Origin: Betaproteobacteria bacterium
GTDB taxonomy: Bacteria; Pseudomonadota; Gammaproteobacteria; Burkholderiales; Burkholderiaceae
Assembly (NCBI GenBank): GCA_947453825.1
Contig: CANGHN010000014.1
Coordinates: 1-46,802, forward strand
Length of the DNA stretch: 46,802 bases
Direction: 5' to 3'
Both the position numbers and the translations under genes were made by a program. Shown piece by piece: positions 28,931 to 37,534 of the stretch. The notes beneath the pieces were generated by a model, which had not been told where the DNA came from, searched no databases, and saw nothing but the letters and a program-made list of their open reading frames with translations. The first letter of the stretch is position 1; every line of letters starts with the position of its first letter.

Positions 28931-30012
28931 TGACGGCTAATGTGAATCCTTCTTTTTGGAATGGTAAGAGAGTATTTCTTACGGGGCACACTGGGTTTAA
29001 AGGAGGGTGGCTCTCTCTTTGGCTTGCCTCCATGGGGGCTAAAGTTACGGGTTATGCTTTAGCTCCCGATACAAAGCCTAATTTATATGACATTTTAGGC
29101 ATTTCTGATCTGATCGAGCGCTCTTGCATTAATGATGTGCGCAATCTCAATGACTTAAAAAAGGTCATGACAGATTTTCGGCCTGAAATAGTATTACATA
29201 TGGCTGCGCAGCCATTGGTTAGATATTCCTATCAAGATCCAGTCTTAACGTATGCAACTAATGTAATGGGCACGGTCAATGTGCTTGAGGCGACTCGTGG
29301 CGTGGATTCTATTCGGGCAACGGTGATAGTGACTACGGATAAGTGCTATGAGAATAAAGAGTGGGTTTGGGGTTATCGCGAGGGGGAATCGATGGGTGGT
29401 CACGATCCCTACAGCAGTAGCAAGGGGTGTGCAGAGCTAGTGACCGCAGCATATCGCAACTCTTATTTTCCTGCCGATACCTACAGTCATCATAAGCATG
29501 CGATAGCATCAGCGCGAGCAGGCAATGTAATTGGCGGCGGGGACTGGTCGCCGGATCGATTGATACCCGACGCCATCAAAGCTTTTGAAGAAAATATACC
29601 AGTAATGATTCGTAATCCATTGGCTATTCGCCCTTGGCAGCACGTCTTAGAGCCTTTAAGTGGCTATTTAATTTTGGCGCAGACTTTATATGAAAATGGA
29701 TCATCCTATGCATCGGCCTGGAATTTTGGCCCCCATGATGAGGGTGCTAAATCGGTAAAAGAAGTGATGGAGTTATTGATTTCCAAGTGGGGTAAAAATG
29801 CTGCCTGGTCGCTAGATGGCGCCGAGCAGCCGCACGAAGCCCATCTCCTGAAATTAGACTGCTCAAAAGCAAATACGCAATTGAAGTGGGTACCCCGGTG
29901 GGATTTAGAGACTGCAATCGAGAAAATTGTTGAGTGGGAGCATTCCTTCCGACAAAAGAAAGATATGCGCGCCTTATCTCTTAAACAAATTAATCAATTT
30001 ATGAGTGCTTAA
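28930..30012 (+). CDS. rfbG: CDP-glucose 4,6-dehydratase
   Basis: Converts CDP-glucose to CDP-4-keto-6-deoxyglucose. 360 residues. FWNGKRVFLTGHTGFKGGWLSLWL at ~9-32 is the cofactor site, VIVTTDKCYENKEW at ~128-141 is the family string, and the catalytic YSSSKGCAELV (Y-x3-K) follows. AIRPWQHVLEPLSGYL is also typical. The ATG at 28930 is taken because it overlaps the rfbF stop as TGATG; an ATG six codons earlier is possible. Confidence 0.96.
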   Translation: MTANVNPSFWNGKRVFLTGHTGFKGGWLSLWLASMGAKVTGYALAPDTKPNLYDILGISDLIERSCINDVRNLNDLKKVMTDFRPEIVLHMAAQPLVRYSYQDPVLTYATNVMGTVNVLEATRGVDSIRATVIVTTDKCYENKEWVWGYREGESMGGHDPYSSSKGCAELVTAAYRNSYFPADTYSHHKHAIASARAGNVIGGGDWSPDRLIPDAIKAFEENIPVMIRNPLAIRPWQHVLEPLSGYLILAQTLYENGSSYASAWNFGPHDEGAKSVKEVMELLISKWGKNAAWSLDGAEQPHEAHLLKLDCSKANTQLKWVPRWDLETAIEKIVEWEHSFRQKKDMRALSLKQINQFMSA

Positions 30013-30015
30013 GTT

Positions 30016-31359
30016 ATGAATACACAAGTTATATCCCCGCAAAAAATGAAACAAGATCAATTGCGCCTTCAGATTGCAAAATTAGTTGATGAATACGCCG
30101 CTATTGAATTTGCGCCCAAGGAGTTTGAGCCTGGCAAGACCTTAGTGCCCCCATCTGGCAAAGTAATCGGCGCTGAAGAGTTAAAGAATATGGTGGATGC
30201 CTCCTTGGATGGCTGGCTAACTACTGGGCGTTTTAACGACTTGTTTGAAAAGAAGCTAGCTGAGTTTATAGGGGTTAAATACGCAATTACCGTTAACTCT
30301 GGGTCTTCTGCAAACCTAGTAGCATTTTCTGCGCTGACTTCACCAAAGCTGGGGGATCGCGCAATTAAGCAGGGTGATGAAGTAATTGGTGTGGCTGCTG
30401 GATTTCCAACAACGGTAAATCCGATAGTGCAATTTGGTGCGGTGCCAGTCTTTGTTGATGTTGACAAGTACACCCACAATATTGATGCTGCGAAAATTGA
30501 AGCTGCAATTAGCCCTAAAACTAAAGCAATTATGTTGGCACATTCTTTAGGTAATCCTTTCAATTTAGATGTAGTGACTGCGCTTTGCAAAAAATATGAT
30601 CTTTGGTTGGTTGAGGATTGTTGTGATGCCTTAGGAACGACTTACAAGGGTCAGATGGTTGGAACCTTTGGTGATATTGCCACTTTAAGTTTTTATCCTG
30701 CTCATCACATTACGATGGGTGAGGGCGGAGCTGTTTTTACTAATAACTTAGAGTTAAAGCAAATTGCGGAGAGCTTTCGAGATTGGGGTCGTGATTGCTA
30801 CTGCCCTCCTGGAAAAGATAACACTTGTGGAAAACGTTTTTGCTGGAAATTAGGTAATTTACCCGAAGGGTACGACCACAAATATACCTATAGTCATTTA
30901 GGTTATAACTTGAAAATTACCGATATGCAGGCTGCGTGTGCATTAGCACAGCTTGAAAAGGCGCCAGCATTTATTCAGGCTCGAAAAGAGAACTTTCAAT
31001 TTTTAAAAGAGCGTTTAAAGACTTGTGAAGAATTTTTACAGTTACCTGAGGTGACTGAGGGCTCAGACCCATCCTGGTTTGGTTTCCCAATTACAGTAAA
31101 GTCCGAGTCTCCGGTTTCTCGCCTTGATCTTACAACCTATTTGGATCAAAATAAAATTGGGACACGCCTTTTATTCGCTGGAAATTTAATACGTCAGCCA
31201 TATATGCTTGATGCAAAATATCGGGTTAGCGGAGAGCTTACAAATACCGACAATGTAATGAATAACACATTTTGGATTGGGGTTCAGCCGGCCCTAAGTA
31301 AGGAAATGCTGGAATACGTAGCTCATACCATCGAGACTTATTTGGGCTTAAACTTTTAA
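30016..31359 (+). CDS. rfbH: CDP-4-keto-6-deoxy-D-glucose 3-dehydrase (E1 type)
   Basis: 447-residue PMP/iron-sulfur enzyme of the DegT family that removes the 3-hydroxyl of CDP-4-keto-6-deoxyglucose. The usual PLP lysine is replaced by His230 in [15 protein letters not shown], the hallmark of E1/DdhC dehydrases rather than aminotransferases. A [2Fe-2S] cysteine set follows in [15 protein letters not shown] and KRFCW. The reaction needs a flavin iron-sulfur reductase (E3, RfbI/AscD), which is not encoded in the window. It sits 3 bases after rfbG and 22 before the GNAT-aminotransferase fusion. Confidence 0.95.
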   Translation: MNTQVISPQKMKQDQLRLQIAKLVDEYAAIEFAPKEFEPGKTLVPPSGKVIGAEELKNMVDASLDGWLTTGRFNDLFEKKLAEFIGVKYAITVNSGSSANLVAFSALTSPKLGDRAIKQGDEVIGVAAGFPTTVNPIVQFGAVPVFVDVDKYTHNIDAAKIEAAISPKTKAIMLAHSLGNPFNLDVVTALCKKYDLWLVEDCCDALGTTYKGQMVGTFGDIATLSFYPAHHITMGEGGAVFTNNLELKQIAESFRDWGRDCYCPPGKDNTCGKRFCWKLGNLPEGYDHKYTYSHLGYNLKITDMQAACALAQLEKAPAFIQARKENFQFLKERLKTCEEFLQLPEVTEGSDPSWFGFPITVKSESPVSRLDLTTYLDQNKIGTRLLFAGNLIRQPYMLDAKYRVSGELTNTDNVMNNTFWIGVQPALSKEMLEYVAHTIETYLGLNF

Positions 31360-31381
31360 AAATAGTGAGATTGGATTTGCA

Positions 31382-33160
31382 ATGAGTAATAAAACTTTTG
31401 AGGTCTATAAGAAAGCAGTAACTGAAAATTTTAGGTTCTTAAAATCTGCAGAAAATATTCGAGATGCTTACTTGCGCGCAATCCCAATTGGGCAAAAAGG
31501 ATTTCTAGTGCCCGTATGCAAGGCTCATTTAGAGGATTCAGAGCTTACCAAAAATCTAACCGCTTGGCGCAATACCAATGTTGATGTTTACCCAACTCAG
31601 TTTATCGCTACCGAGCAGAGTACTAAGGTATGGATGCTTGATCGTTTATTGGCTGTTGATGATCGAATTTTATTTTTGGTCTGCGATATAAAAGGTAAGG
31701 TACTAGGTCATATTGGATTTAACGGTTGCCATAATCCAGAGCTTTGTTTCGAAATAGATAATGTAGTAAAAGGCGATGATCGATCTGAAAAAGGTCTTTT
31801 CTCTGACGCTATGGTTGCTTTAATGGAGTGGGCTAGAAAAGTAATAAATCTAGACAGTTTTTTCTTGAGGGTAATGGATAACAATCAACATGCCATTGAG
31901 TTCTATACAAGAAATGAATTTATTGAGCAAAAACGATTGCCATTATCCAAAGTGATTAAAGGCGGATCGGTGAATTATGTAGATGCAAAGCCTGGTGAGG
32001 TTCCCGAAAGACACTTTATTCAAATGATATGGAAGCCTGCTAGAGAATATGTTGGGAAGTCTTTAATACTTACTGCTGGACCATCAATTTCATCCAAAGA
32101 AGCAGTATTTGCTTTTGATGCGGCCAGTAATGGTTGGAATAGTAATTGGTCAAAATACTCAACAGTATTTGAAAAAAAATTCGCAGAATATGTTGGTGTT
32201 AAATATGCCATGGCAACTTCAAGCTGCACCGGGGCCCTGCAGATCGCCTTAATGGCATTAGATATTGGCCCTGGTGATGAGGTTATCGTTCCAGATCAGA
32301 CATGGGTAGCCACAGCAAATGCAGTGAGATACGTTGGGGCAATTCCTGTTTTTGCTGATATTGAGTTAGATACATGGAATATTGACGTTCGATCAATCGA
32401 AAAGTTGATAACAGCCAAAACGAAAGCCATCATACCTGTTCATATGTATGGACATCCGGCCAGAATGACGAAGATTGTAGAGCTGGCGAAAAAGCATAAT
32501 TTGAAAATTGTTGAAGATGCTGCTCCTGCTATAGGTGCTGAGTGGGAAGGTAAACGCTGCGGTTCATTTGGCGATTTTGCAGGGTTTAGTTTCCAGGGCG
32601 CAAAGTTAATGGTTACAGGTGAAGGTGGTATGTTGGTCACCAATAGTGATGAGCTATATGAAAAAGCATTAAAAATTTGGGATCAGGGACGTAACCCGTC
32701 GCGTACATTTTGGATTGATGCGGATGGAGTTAAATTTAAGATGTCAAATATTCAAGCAGCTTTAGGTTTGGCACAATTAGAGAGGGTTGATGAGCTCATT
32801 GAAATGAAGCGCAGAATATTTTCTTGGTACCAAGAAGGTCTATCTAACACACCTCACATTATCCTGAATCAGGAGGTGCAAGGGGCAAGAAGTATTTATT
32901 GGATGAGTAGCCTAAGATTAGATGAGGGCACATCAATTTCTCGTGATAATCTTATTAAAAAATTAAAAGAGGTCAACGTTGATAGTAGACCTGTATTTCC
33001 TGCTATTAGTCAGTACCCAATTTGGCCTCGACACCAAGATCCTCAGGCTACAGCCATGCGTGTTGGTAATCAAGCAATTAATTTACCAAGCGGTGTTTGC
33101 TTAACAAAAGATGAGGTTATGTATGCAGCAAAAGCAATTGAAGGCATTTTGCGTGGCTGA
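31382..33160 (+). CDS. GNAT N-acetyltransferase fused to a DegT/DnrJ/EryC1 aminotransferase
   Basis: A 592-residue fusion. Residues ~60-205 form a GNAT domain, with FLVCDIKGKVLGHIGFNGC, EKGLFSDAMVALMEWA and FFLRVMDNNQHAIEFYTRNEFIEQ, the last close to PseH-type sugar N-acetyltransferases. Residues ~225-590 are a PLP sugar aminotransferase similar to GDP-perosamine synthase: GPSISSKEAVFAFDAASNGW, GDEVIVPDQTWVATANAV and the PLP lysine K408 in SFQGAKLMVTGEGGM. Lysine marks it as a true transaminase, unlike RfbH. The likely job is to aminate a keto-sugar and acylate the new amine in one protein. The donor nucleotide (CDP or GDP) is not evident. Confidence 0.85.
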   Translation: MSNKTFEVYKKAVTENFRFLKSAENIRDAYLRAIPIGQKGFLVPVCKAHLEDSELTKNLTAWRNTNVDVYPTQFIATEQSTKVWMLDRLLAVDDRILFLVCDIKGKVLGHIGFNGCHNPELCFEIDNVVKGDDRSEKGLFSDAMVALMEWARKVINLDSFFLRVMDNNQHAIEFYTRNEFIEQKRLPLSKVIKGGSVNYVDAKPGEVPERHFIQMIWKPAREYVGKSLILTAGPSISSKEAVFAFDAASNGWNSNWSKYSTVFEKKFAEYVGVKYAMATSSCTGALQIALMALDIGPGDEVIVPDQTWVATANAVRYVGAIPVFADIELDTWNIDVRSIEKLITAKTKAIIPVHMYGHPARMTKIVELAKKHNLKIVEDAAPAIGAEWEGKRCGSFGDFAGFSFQGAKLMVTGEGGMLVTNSDELYEKALKIWDQGRNPSRTFWIDADGVKFKMSNIQAALGLAQLERVDELIEMKRRIFSWYQEGLSNTPHIILNQEVQGARSIYWMSSLRLDEGTSISRDNLIKKLKEVNVDSRPVFPAISQYPIWPRHQDPQATAMRVGNQAINLPSGVCLTKDEVMYAAKAIEGILRG

Positions 33161-33968
33161 TAACAAGACCTCTATTGAGCTGGCCAGAAGTATTCGTAAG
33201 AATGCACTGGAAATGGTGCATCGTGCCAAAGCATCTCATATCGCCAGCGCCCTTTCGATTGCCGACATCCTTGCGGTACTGTATGGACGGGTGATGAAAA
33301 TATCACCAGAAGAAATAGACTCTAATGATAGGGATCGCTTTATTCTAAGTAAAGGGCATGCATGTGTCGCTTTATATTCAACTCTGGCTGAGGTAGGTAT
33401 TATTCCAAAAGAGCAGTTGCAAACTTATGGAGATGACTTTTCTTGGTTAATGAATCATGTAAGCCATAAGGTTGCTGGCGTTGAATTTTCTACCGGCGCA
33501 CTAGGGCATGGACTTCCATTCGGTGTTGGAAAAGCTCTTGCCGCCACAATTGCACAGCAAGAGTGGCGAACATTTGTACTACTCAGTGATGGAGAGATGG
33601 ATGAGGGCTCTAATTGGGAGGCATTGATGTTCTCCGCTCACCACCATTTGGATAATGTTGTTGCAATCATTGACTATAACAAGCTACAAAGCTTAGACAC
33701 CGTAGAAAATACTTTGGGGTTGGAGCCGCTTGTTGATAAGTTGGAGGCATTTGGCTCTAAAGTTATAGAGGTAGACGGTCATAACCATAATCAACTTTAC
33801 GATGCTCTGACTACTAAATTCCTTGGAAAGCCTTTGGTTGTTGTTGCACATACCATCAAAGGGAAGGGCGTTAGTTTTATGCAGAATAAAGTTGAGTGGC
33901 ATTATAAGAATCCAAATGATCAAGAGCTGTCCTTAGCGCTGGATGAGCTAGGAGCTATAGATGCGTAA
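33153..33968 (+). CDS. Transketolase-like protein, N-terminal (TPP-binding) subunit
   Basis: 271 residues from a GTG at 33153, overlapping the fusion gene's stop by 8 bases; GAAGG lies 8 bases before it. It has the transketolase N-terminal half: ASHIASALSIADILAVLYG, RDRFILSKGHACVALYSTLAE, TGALGHGLPFGVGKALA, and the TPP motif SDGEMDEGSNWEAL (D146-G147) to DYNKLQS. It pairs with the next gene to form a split transketolase. Placed among CDP-sugar genes rather than central metabolism, it probably transfers a two-carbon unit to or from a sugar intermediate; that is inference. Confidence 0.9.
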   Translation: MADNKTSIELARSIRKNALEMVHRAKASHIASALSIADILAVLYGRVMKISPEEIDSNDRDRFILSKGHACVALYSTLAEVGIIPKEQLQTYGDDFSWLMNHVSHKVAGVEFSTGALGHGLPFGVGKALAATIAQQEWRTFVLLSDGEMDEGSNWEALMFSAHHHLDNVVAIIDYNKLQSLDTVENTLGLEPLVDKLEAFGSKVIEVDGHNHNQLYDALTTKFLGKPLVVVAHTIKGKGVSFMQNKVEWHYKNPNDQELSLALDELGAIDA

Positions 33969-34860
33969 TGCTTTTATAGATGAGCTAGTATTGGCTTCAG
34001 AAAAAAATGACAAGATTGCATTGGTCGTAGGAGATTTAGGATTTGGGGTTGTAGAACCATTTGCGAATAAATTTCCAAATCGTTTTTTTAATGCCGGAGT
34101 TGCCGAACAAAATATGATGGGTCTGTCTGCGGGTTTAGCATCTGAGGGATTTCATGTATTTGTCTATTCCATAGCTAATTTCCCATTATTTCGATGCGCA
34201 GAACAAATAAGAAATGATATTGATTACCATCAATTGCCTGTGACAATTGTGACTGTTGGAGGTGGAGTTGCATATGGTAATTTAGGCTACTCCCACCATG
34301 CTGTTCAGGACTATGCTTTAATGAGATCATTCCCGAATATGCTCATCGGGGCTCCTGGCGACCCAATGGAAGTGCGGGGAATAATGAGATACCTCCTAGC
34401 AAACCCTCAGCCTAGTTATCTGAGGTTGGGGAAGGTGGGGGAGGCTAACATCCACACCCAAGTCCCAGATGTGCATCCAGGTCAATGGCTGAATATCACA
34501 GGTGATCAGAGTAGTGGGGGTCAAAAAAAATCAACAATCCTTACAACTGGAGCAACATTGGCGCTGGCATATGAGCTTATTAGAAATAACCCTTCTTCAG
34601 CTTTATGTTCATTACCTCTTTGGGGTATGAAATATAAAGACTTGCAGTCCCCGAAATTTAAAAATTGCAAGGATGTAACCACTTACGAAGATCATTTACT
34701 AGATGGGGGGTTTGGTAGTTGGTTGCTTGAAGCAATTCATGCTGATGGGGTTGATTGCAGTGGTCTCAGGATTAGAGCGCTAGACTCATCAATATGTGGA
34801 ATGGTGGGTTCGCAGCGAGCACTTCATGCCGCGACTGGTTTGAAAATGGAGCAAATTTAG
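33961..34860 (+). CDS. Transketolase-like protein, C-terminal (pyrimidine-binding) subunit
   Basis: 299 residues; it overlaps the previous gene by 8 bases. The Transket_pyr domain covers ~1-165: FFNAGVAEQNMMGLSAGLA has the conserved Glu that activates TPP, and GVAYGNLGYSHHAVQDYALMRSFPNMLIGAPGDPMEV follows. A Transketolase_C domain follows (TTGATLALAYELI, TYEDHLLDGGFGSWLLEAI). Together with the preceding subunit it forms a complete enzyme. Two-gene transketolases of this type appear in other sugar-synthesis clusters and usually have unassigned substrates. Base composition turns much more AT-rich just after it. Confidence 0.9.
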   Translation: MRNAFIDELVLASEKNDKIALVVGDLGFGVVEPFANKFPNRFFNAGVAEQNMMGLSAGLASEGFHVFVYSIANFPLFRCAEQIRNDIDYHQLPVTIVTVGGGVAYGNLGYSHHAVQDYALMRSFPNMLIGAPGDPMEVRGIMRYLLANPQPSYLRLGKVGEANIHTQVPDVHPGQWLNITGDQSSGGQKKSTILTTGATLALAYELIRNNPSSALCSLPLWGMKYKDLQSPKFKNCKDVTTYEDHLLDGGFGSWLLEAIHADGVDCSGLRIRALDSSICGMVGSQRALHAATGLKMEQI

Positions 34861-34868
34861 AACGATCA

Positions 34869-35807
34869 ATGCGCGAATATCTAATAGAACCAGATAAAAA
34901 ATTAACAATATTCATAATGGCATATAACAGGCCTGAATATTTGAAGGCGGCTTTAGATTCAGTGCTGAATCAAACATATAAAAATATTGAAGTGGTAGTT
35001 TCAGATAATTCAACCGATGATAGAGTGGAGGAGTTAATTAATAGAAACTATCAACAGCTCAGGTATATAAGAAGAAGACCAAGCCTAGATGTTTTAAGTC
35101 ATCACAATGTATTAATAGAGGAATCCGATTCAGAATTTGTTACCTATTTCCATGATGATGACGTCATGTGCTCACAGTACGCCGAAAAAATGTTAGAAAT
35201 TTTTTCGTATAACAAGGACATTGTTGCTGCAGCACCAAATGCAACTTTAATAAATGGAGTGGTTGAGTCAAATAATACATTTAATAGCATTTCTAAATTA
35301 AAGTTAGTCTCACAAGGATATGAATTGCTACAAAGTTACTTTGAATTTGGTAGTGATGGATATGCTCCATTCCCCGGATATATGTATCGTGTAAGCAAAG
35401 TCAAGAGGAAGCAATTGCTAAGCAGTGACGCAGGTAGGCATGCTGACTATACTTTTTTAGATAATCTATTAGGGGAAGGGATTTTGGCTTGGTCTGAAGA
35501 AGTTTTGATGCAATATAGAGTGCATGTAGGTTCAAGTGCCGTAACAGAACTGTTGGCAGATAGGCGCAAATTAATAATCTACATAATAAAAAAATATAAA
35601 TTATCTAGAAAAGATCCACTGATTCTTACAATGAGATATAAATTCTTACTCAGTTGGAATGCAAAAAATAAAAATAGAAAAAGGAAAATGAAAAAAGTTC
35701 TTATAAAACTAGGAATAATTTTTTTCATCAAAATGAGAGAATATAGATACACAGTCATAGAAAAAATATTTCCAACTCATTTATTTATAAATAATATATA
35801 TAAATAA
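34869..35807 (+). CDS. Family 2 glycosyltransferase
   Basis: 312 residues from the ATG at 34869, chosen because the GT2 fold starts just inside: LTIFIMAYNRPEYLKAALDSVLNQTYKNIEVVVSDNST (~12-49). An acidic YFHDDDVMC (about 91-99) is the DxD metal and donor site. The C-terminus is Lys-rich and basic, suiting membrane attachment, with a short hydrophobic stretch. It starts 8 bases after the transketolase gene. It is the first gene of the very AT-rich section. Sugar donor unknown. Confidence 0.88.
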   Translation: MREYLIEPDKKLTIFIMAYNRPEYLKAALDSVLNQTYKNIEVVVSDNSTDDRVEELINRNYQQLRYIRRRPSLDVLSHHNVLIEESDSEFVTYFHDDDVMCSQYAEKMLEIFSYNKDIVAAAPNATLINGVVESNNTFNSISKLKLVSQGYELLQSYFEFGSDGYAPFPGYMYRVSKVKRKQLLSSDAGRHADYTFLDNLLGEGILAWSEEVLMQYRVHVGSSAVTELLADRRKLIIYIIKKYKLSRKDPLILTMRYKFLLSWNAKNKNRKRKMKKVLIKLGIIFFIKMREYRYTVIEKIFPTHLFINNIYK

Positions 35808-35821
35808 TAAATTCACACATT

Positions 35822-36613
35822 ATGAAAATAAATTTATTAAATGCTATAAAAAAAATTGGATTAAATTTAGGAATTAATATTTCCCATGTTACAGATACCC
35901 GGGATCTAGATAAATTTCTCTTGTTGATAAAGCCGGTTACAACAAACCATAAATTGATTAGAGTTGGTCGTGATGATGGTGGGTATTTAATTCCGGATGA
36001 CTTGAAGGGAGTGAGCGAATGTTTTTCTCCTGGGGTATCTGATACAGCTGATTTTGAACTTGAGATGATTAACAGGGGGATTAAATGCTACCTAGCAGAC
36101 TACTCTGTTGAGGCTCCACCAATTCACCATGAGTTGATTGATTTTGAAAAAAAATTCTTAGGAATTAAAGAGAGTGATATATATATAACTGTTGATAAAT
36201 GGATAGAGCAAAAAAGTACATCTAAAAAAGATTTAATATTGCAAATGGATATAGAAGGTGCTGAGTATGAGGTAATTCTAGATATTGCCAAGGAAAACTT
36301 GAATAAATTTAGAATATTAGTAATTGAATTTCATCAGATGAACCTTTTATTTGATAAGCATGCTTTTAGATACATCGAGCAAGCATTCCAGAAAATATTA
36401 GAAAATTTTGAAGTAATACATATACATCCAAATAATTGCCTTCCTATTTTAAAATATGGAAAATATGATGTACCTCCTGTATTAGAGTTTACTTTCCTTA
36501 GAAAAGATAGGATATTAGAAAAAATTGCCACTCAAAAATTTCCACATTCTTTGGATAAGTCTAATGTACCAGGTAATTTAGATTACGCCTTGCCGGAAAT
36601 ATTCTATAAATAA
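35822..36613 (+). CDS. FkbM-like methyltransferase
   Basis: 263 residues. LIRVGRDDGGYLIPDD (41-56) and ECFSPGVSDTADFELEMINRG lie where the SAM site is expected, and the FkbM hallmark DLILQMDIEGAEYEVI (about 138-153) is intact, with the D-I-E-G core. This differs from the other FkbM gene in the window (16028-16798), which has D-C-Q-G. O-methylation of an O-antigen sugar is the likely role. The C-terminal half mentions no membrane segment. AT-rich codon use matches its neighbours. Confidence 0.82.
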   Translation: MKINLLNAIKKIGLNLGINISHVTDTRDLDKFLLLIKPVTTNHKLIRVGRDDGGYLIPDDLKGVSECFSPGVSDTADFELEMINRGIKCYLADYSVEAPPIHHELIDFEKKFLGIKESDIYITVDKWIEQKSTSKKDLILQMDIEGAEYEVILDIAKENLNKFRILVIEFHQMNLLFDKHAFRYIEQAFQKILENFEVIHIHPNNCLPILKYGKYDVPPVLEFTFLRKDRILEKIATQKFPHSLDKSNVPGNLDYALPEIFYK

Positions 36614-36648
36614 GTTGTTAGGAAAAATTAATAAGATTTGAGTAAATT

Positions 36649-37530
36649 ATGAAGATATATGATTTTTCACCATTCAACAATGAGAATATTATTTGCGAAA
36701 TTAAATCATTTGAGAATAAAAAGTGGATGGATCAAACGCACATATTCGAATTTGATCGAACTTTTCAGAATGTAGAAAAGTTATACAACTTTAACTTACA
36801 TGTAGACAACAAATTAATCTATCACAAAATACCAGCTAGTAAATTATTTGTGGACGATACTTTAAAAGCTAAAGTTAAAAGAAAATTAAAGTCACTATCC
36901 GGAACTGGAATAATTGAGTTTGGCGACGGATATGTAGTGGGAAATGCCTGGTTGAATGAGGCAATTCAAAGAAATTACTCTCAGAAAATCATTGAAAATA
37001 TAAGAATAGACGATGATGATATATTAATATTTTCAGATGTTGATGAAATCATTGATTCAGATAACAGAGAAGAAATTATAAAGGAGGTGTACAAGCATGG
37101 AATAATAACAATAAAACTTTCCTTGACAACTTATTACTTTAATCTAAAACTGAAAAATATTGGGGGGCCTGAAGACTATAGTTATAGAGTTTTCATAATG
37201 ACTGGAAAGCGATATAAAAGCCTTAATGTAACTATTGATATGATAAGGAAGGCAGGAGAGAGAGGTAGGCTAGTTGGATTGGTCTATTGCCCTGATAAAA
37301 TTTTAGGCGTACATCACTCTTCATTGGGTGATATTGATTTTATATTCAATAAATTGAAATCATTCTCACATATTGAATTAAAAAAATATACTAATAAAGA
37401 AAATATTGAAGAGTTAATTAAAAATAATGAATCATACTTAGAGGGTTCCAGTACTTTTGTCGATAACAAAATGAAGCAGCTGAGCTCTGTTGTTGAAAAT
37501 ATGCCAAGGTATAAAAAGTTTTTTATTTAG
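36649..37530 (+). CDS. Family 17-like glycosyltransferase
   Basis: 293 residues. DDDDILIFSDVDEIIDSDNREEI (~122-144) carries the D-x-DEI motif, and KWMDQTHIFEFDRTFQN in the N-terminal part has the layout of the GT17 family, whose eukaryotic members are bisecting beta-1,4-GlcNAc transferases. GVHHSSLGD lies near residue 223. Bacterial relatives occur in O-antigen and capsule clusters, with unknown acceptors. It lies between the FkbM gene and the GT10-like gene, in the same direction. Confidence 0.75.
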   Translation: MKIYDFSPFNNENIICEIKSFENKKWMDQTHIFEFDRTFQNVEKLYNFNLHVDNKLIYHKIPASKLFVDDTLKAKVKRKLKSLSGTGIIEFGDGYVVGNAWLNEAIQRNYSQKIIENIRIDDDDILIFSDVDEIIDSDNREEIIKEVYKHGIITIKLSLTTYYFNLKLKNIGGPEDYSYRVFIMTGKRYKSLNVTIDMIRKAGERGRLVGLVYCPDKILGVHHSSLGDIDFIFNKLKSFSHIELKKYTNKENIEELIKNNESYLEGSSTFVDNKMKQLSSVVENMPRYKKFFI

Positions 37531-37534
37531 TAAA

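Noticed and set aside
34794..34868. Longer N-terminus for the GT2 protein
   Set aside because: The extra part is out-of-frame transketolase sequence; the GT2 fold begins just after the ATG at 34869.
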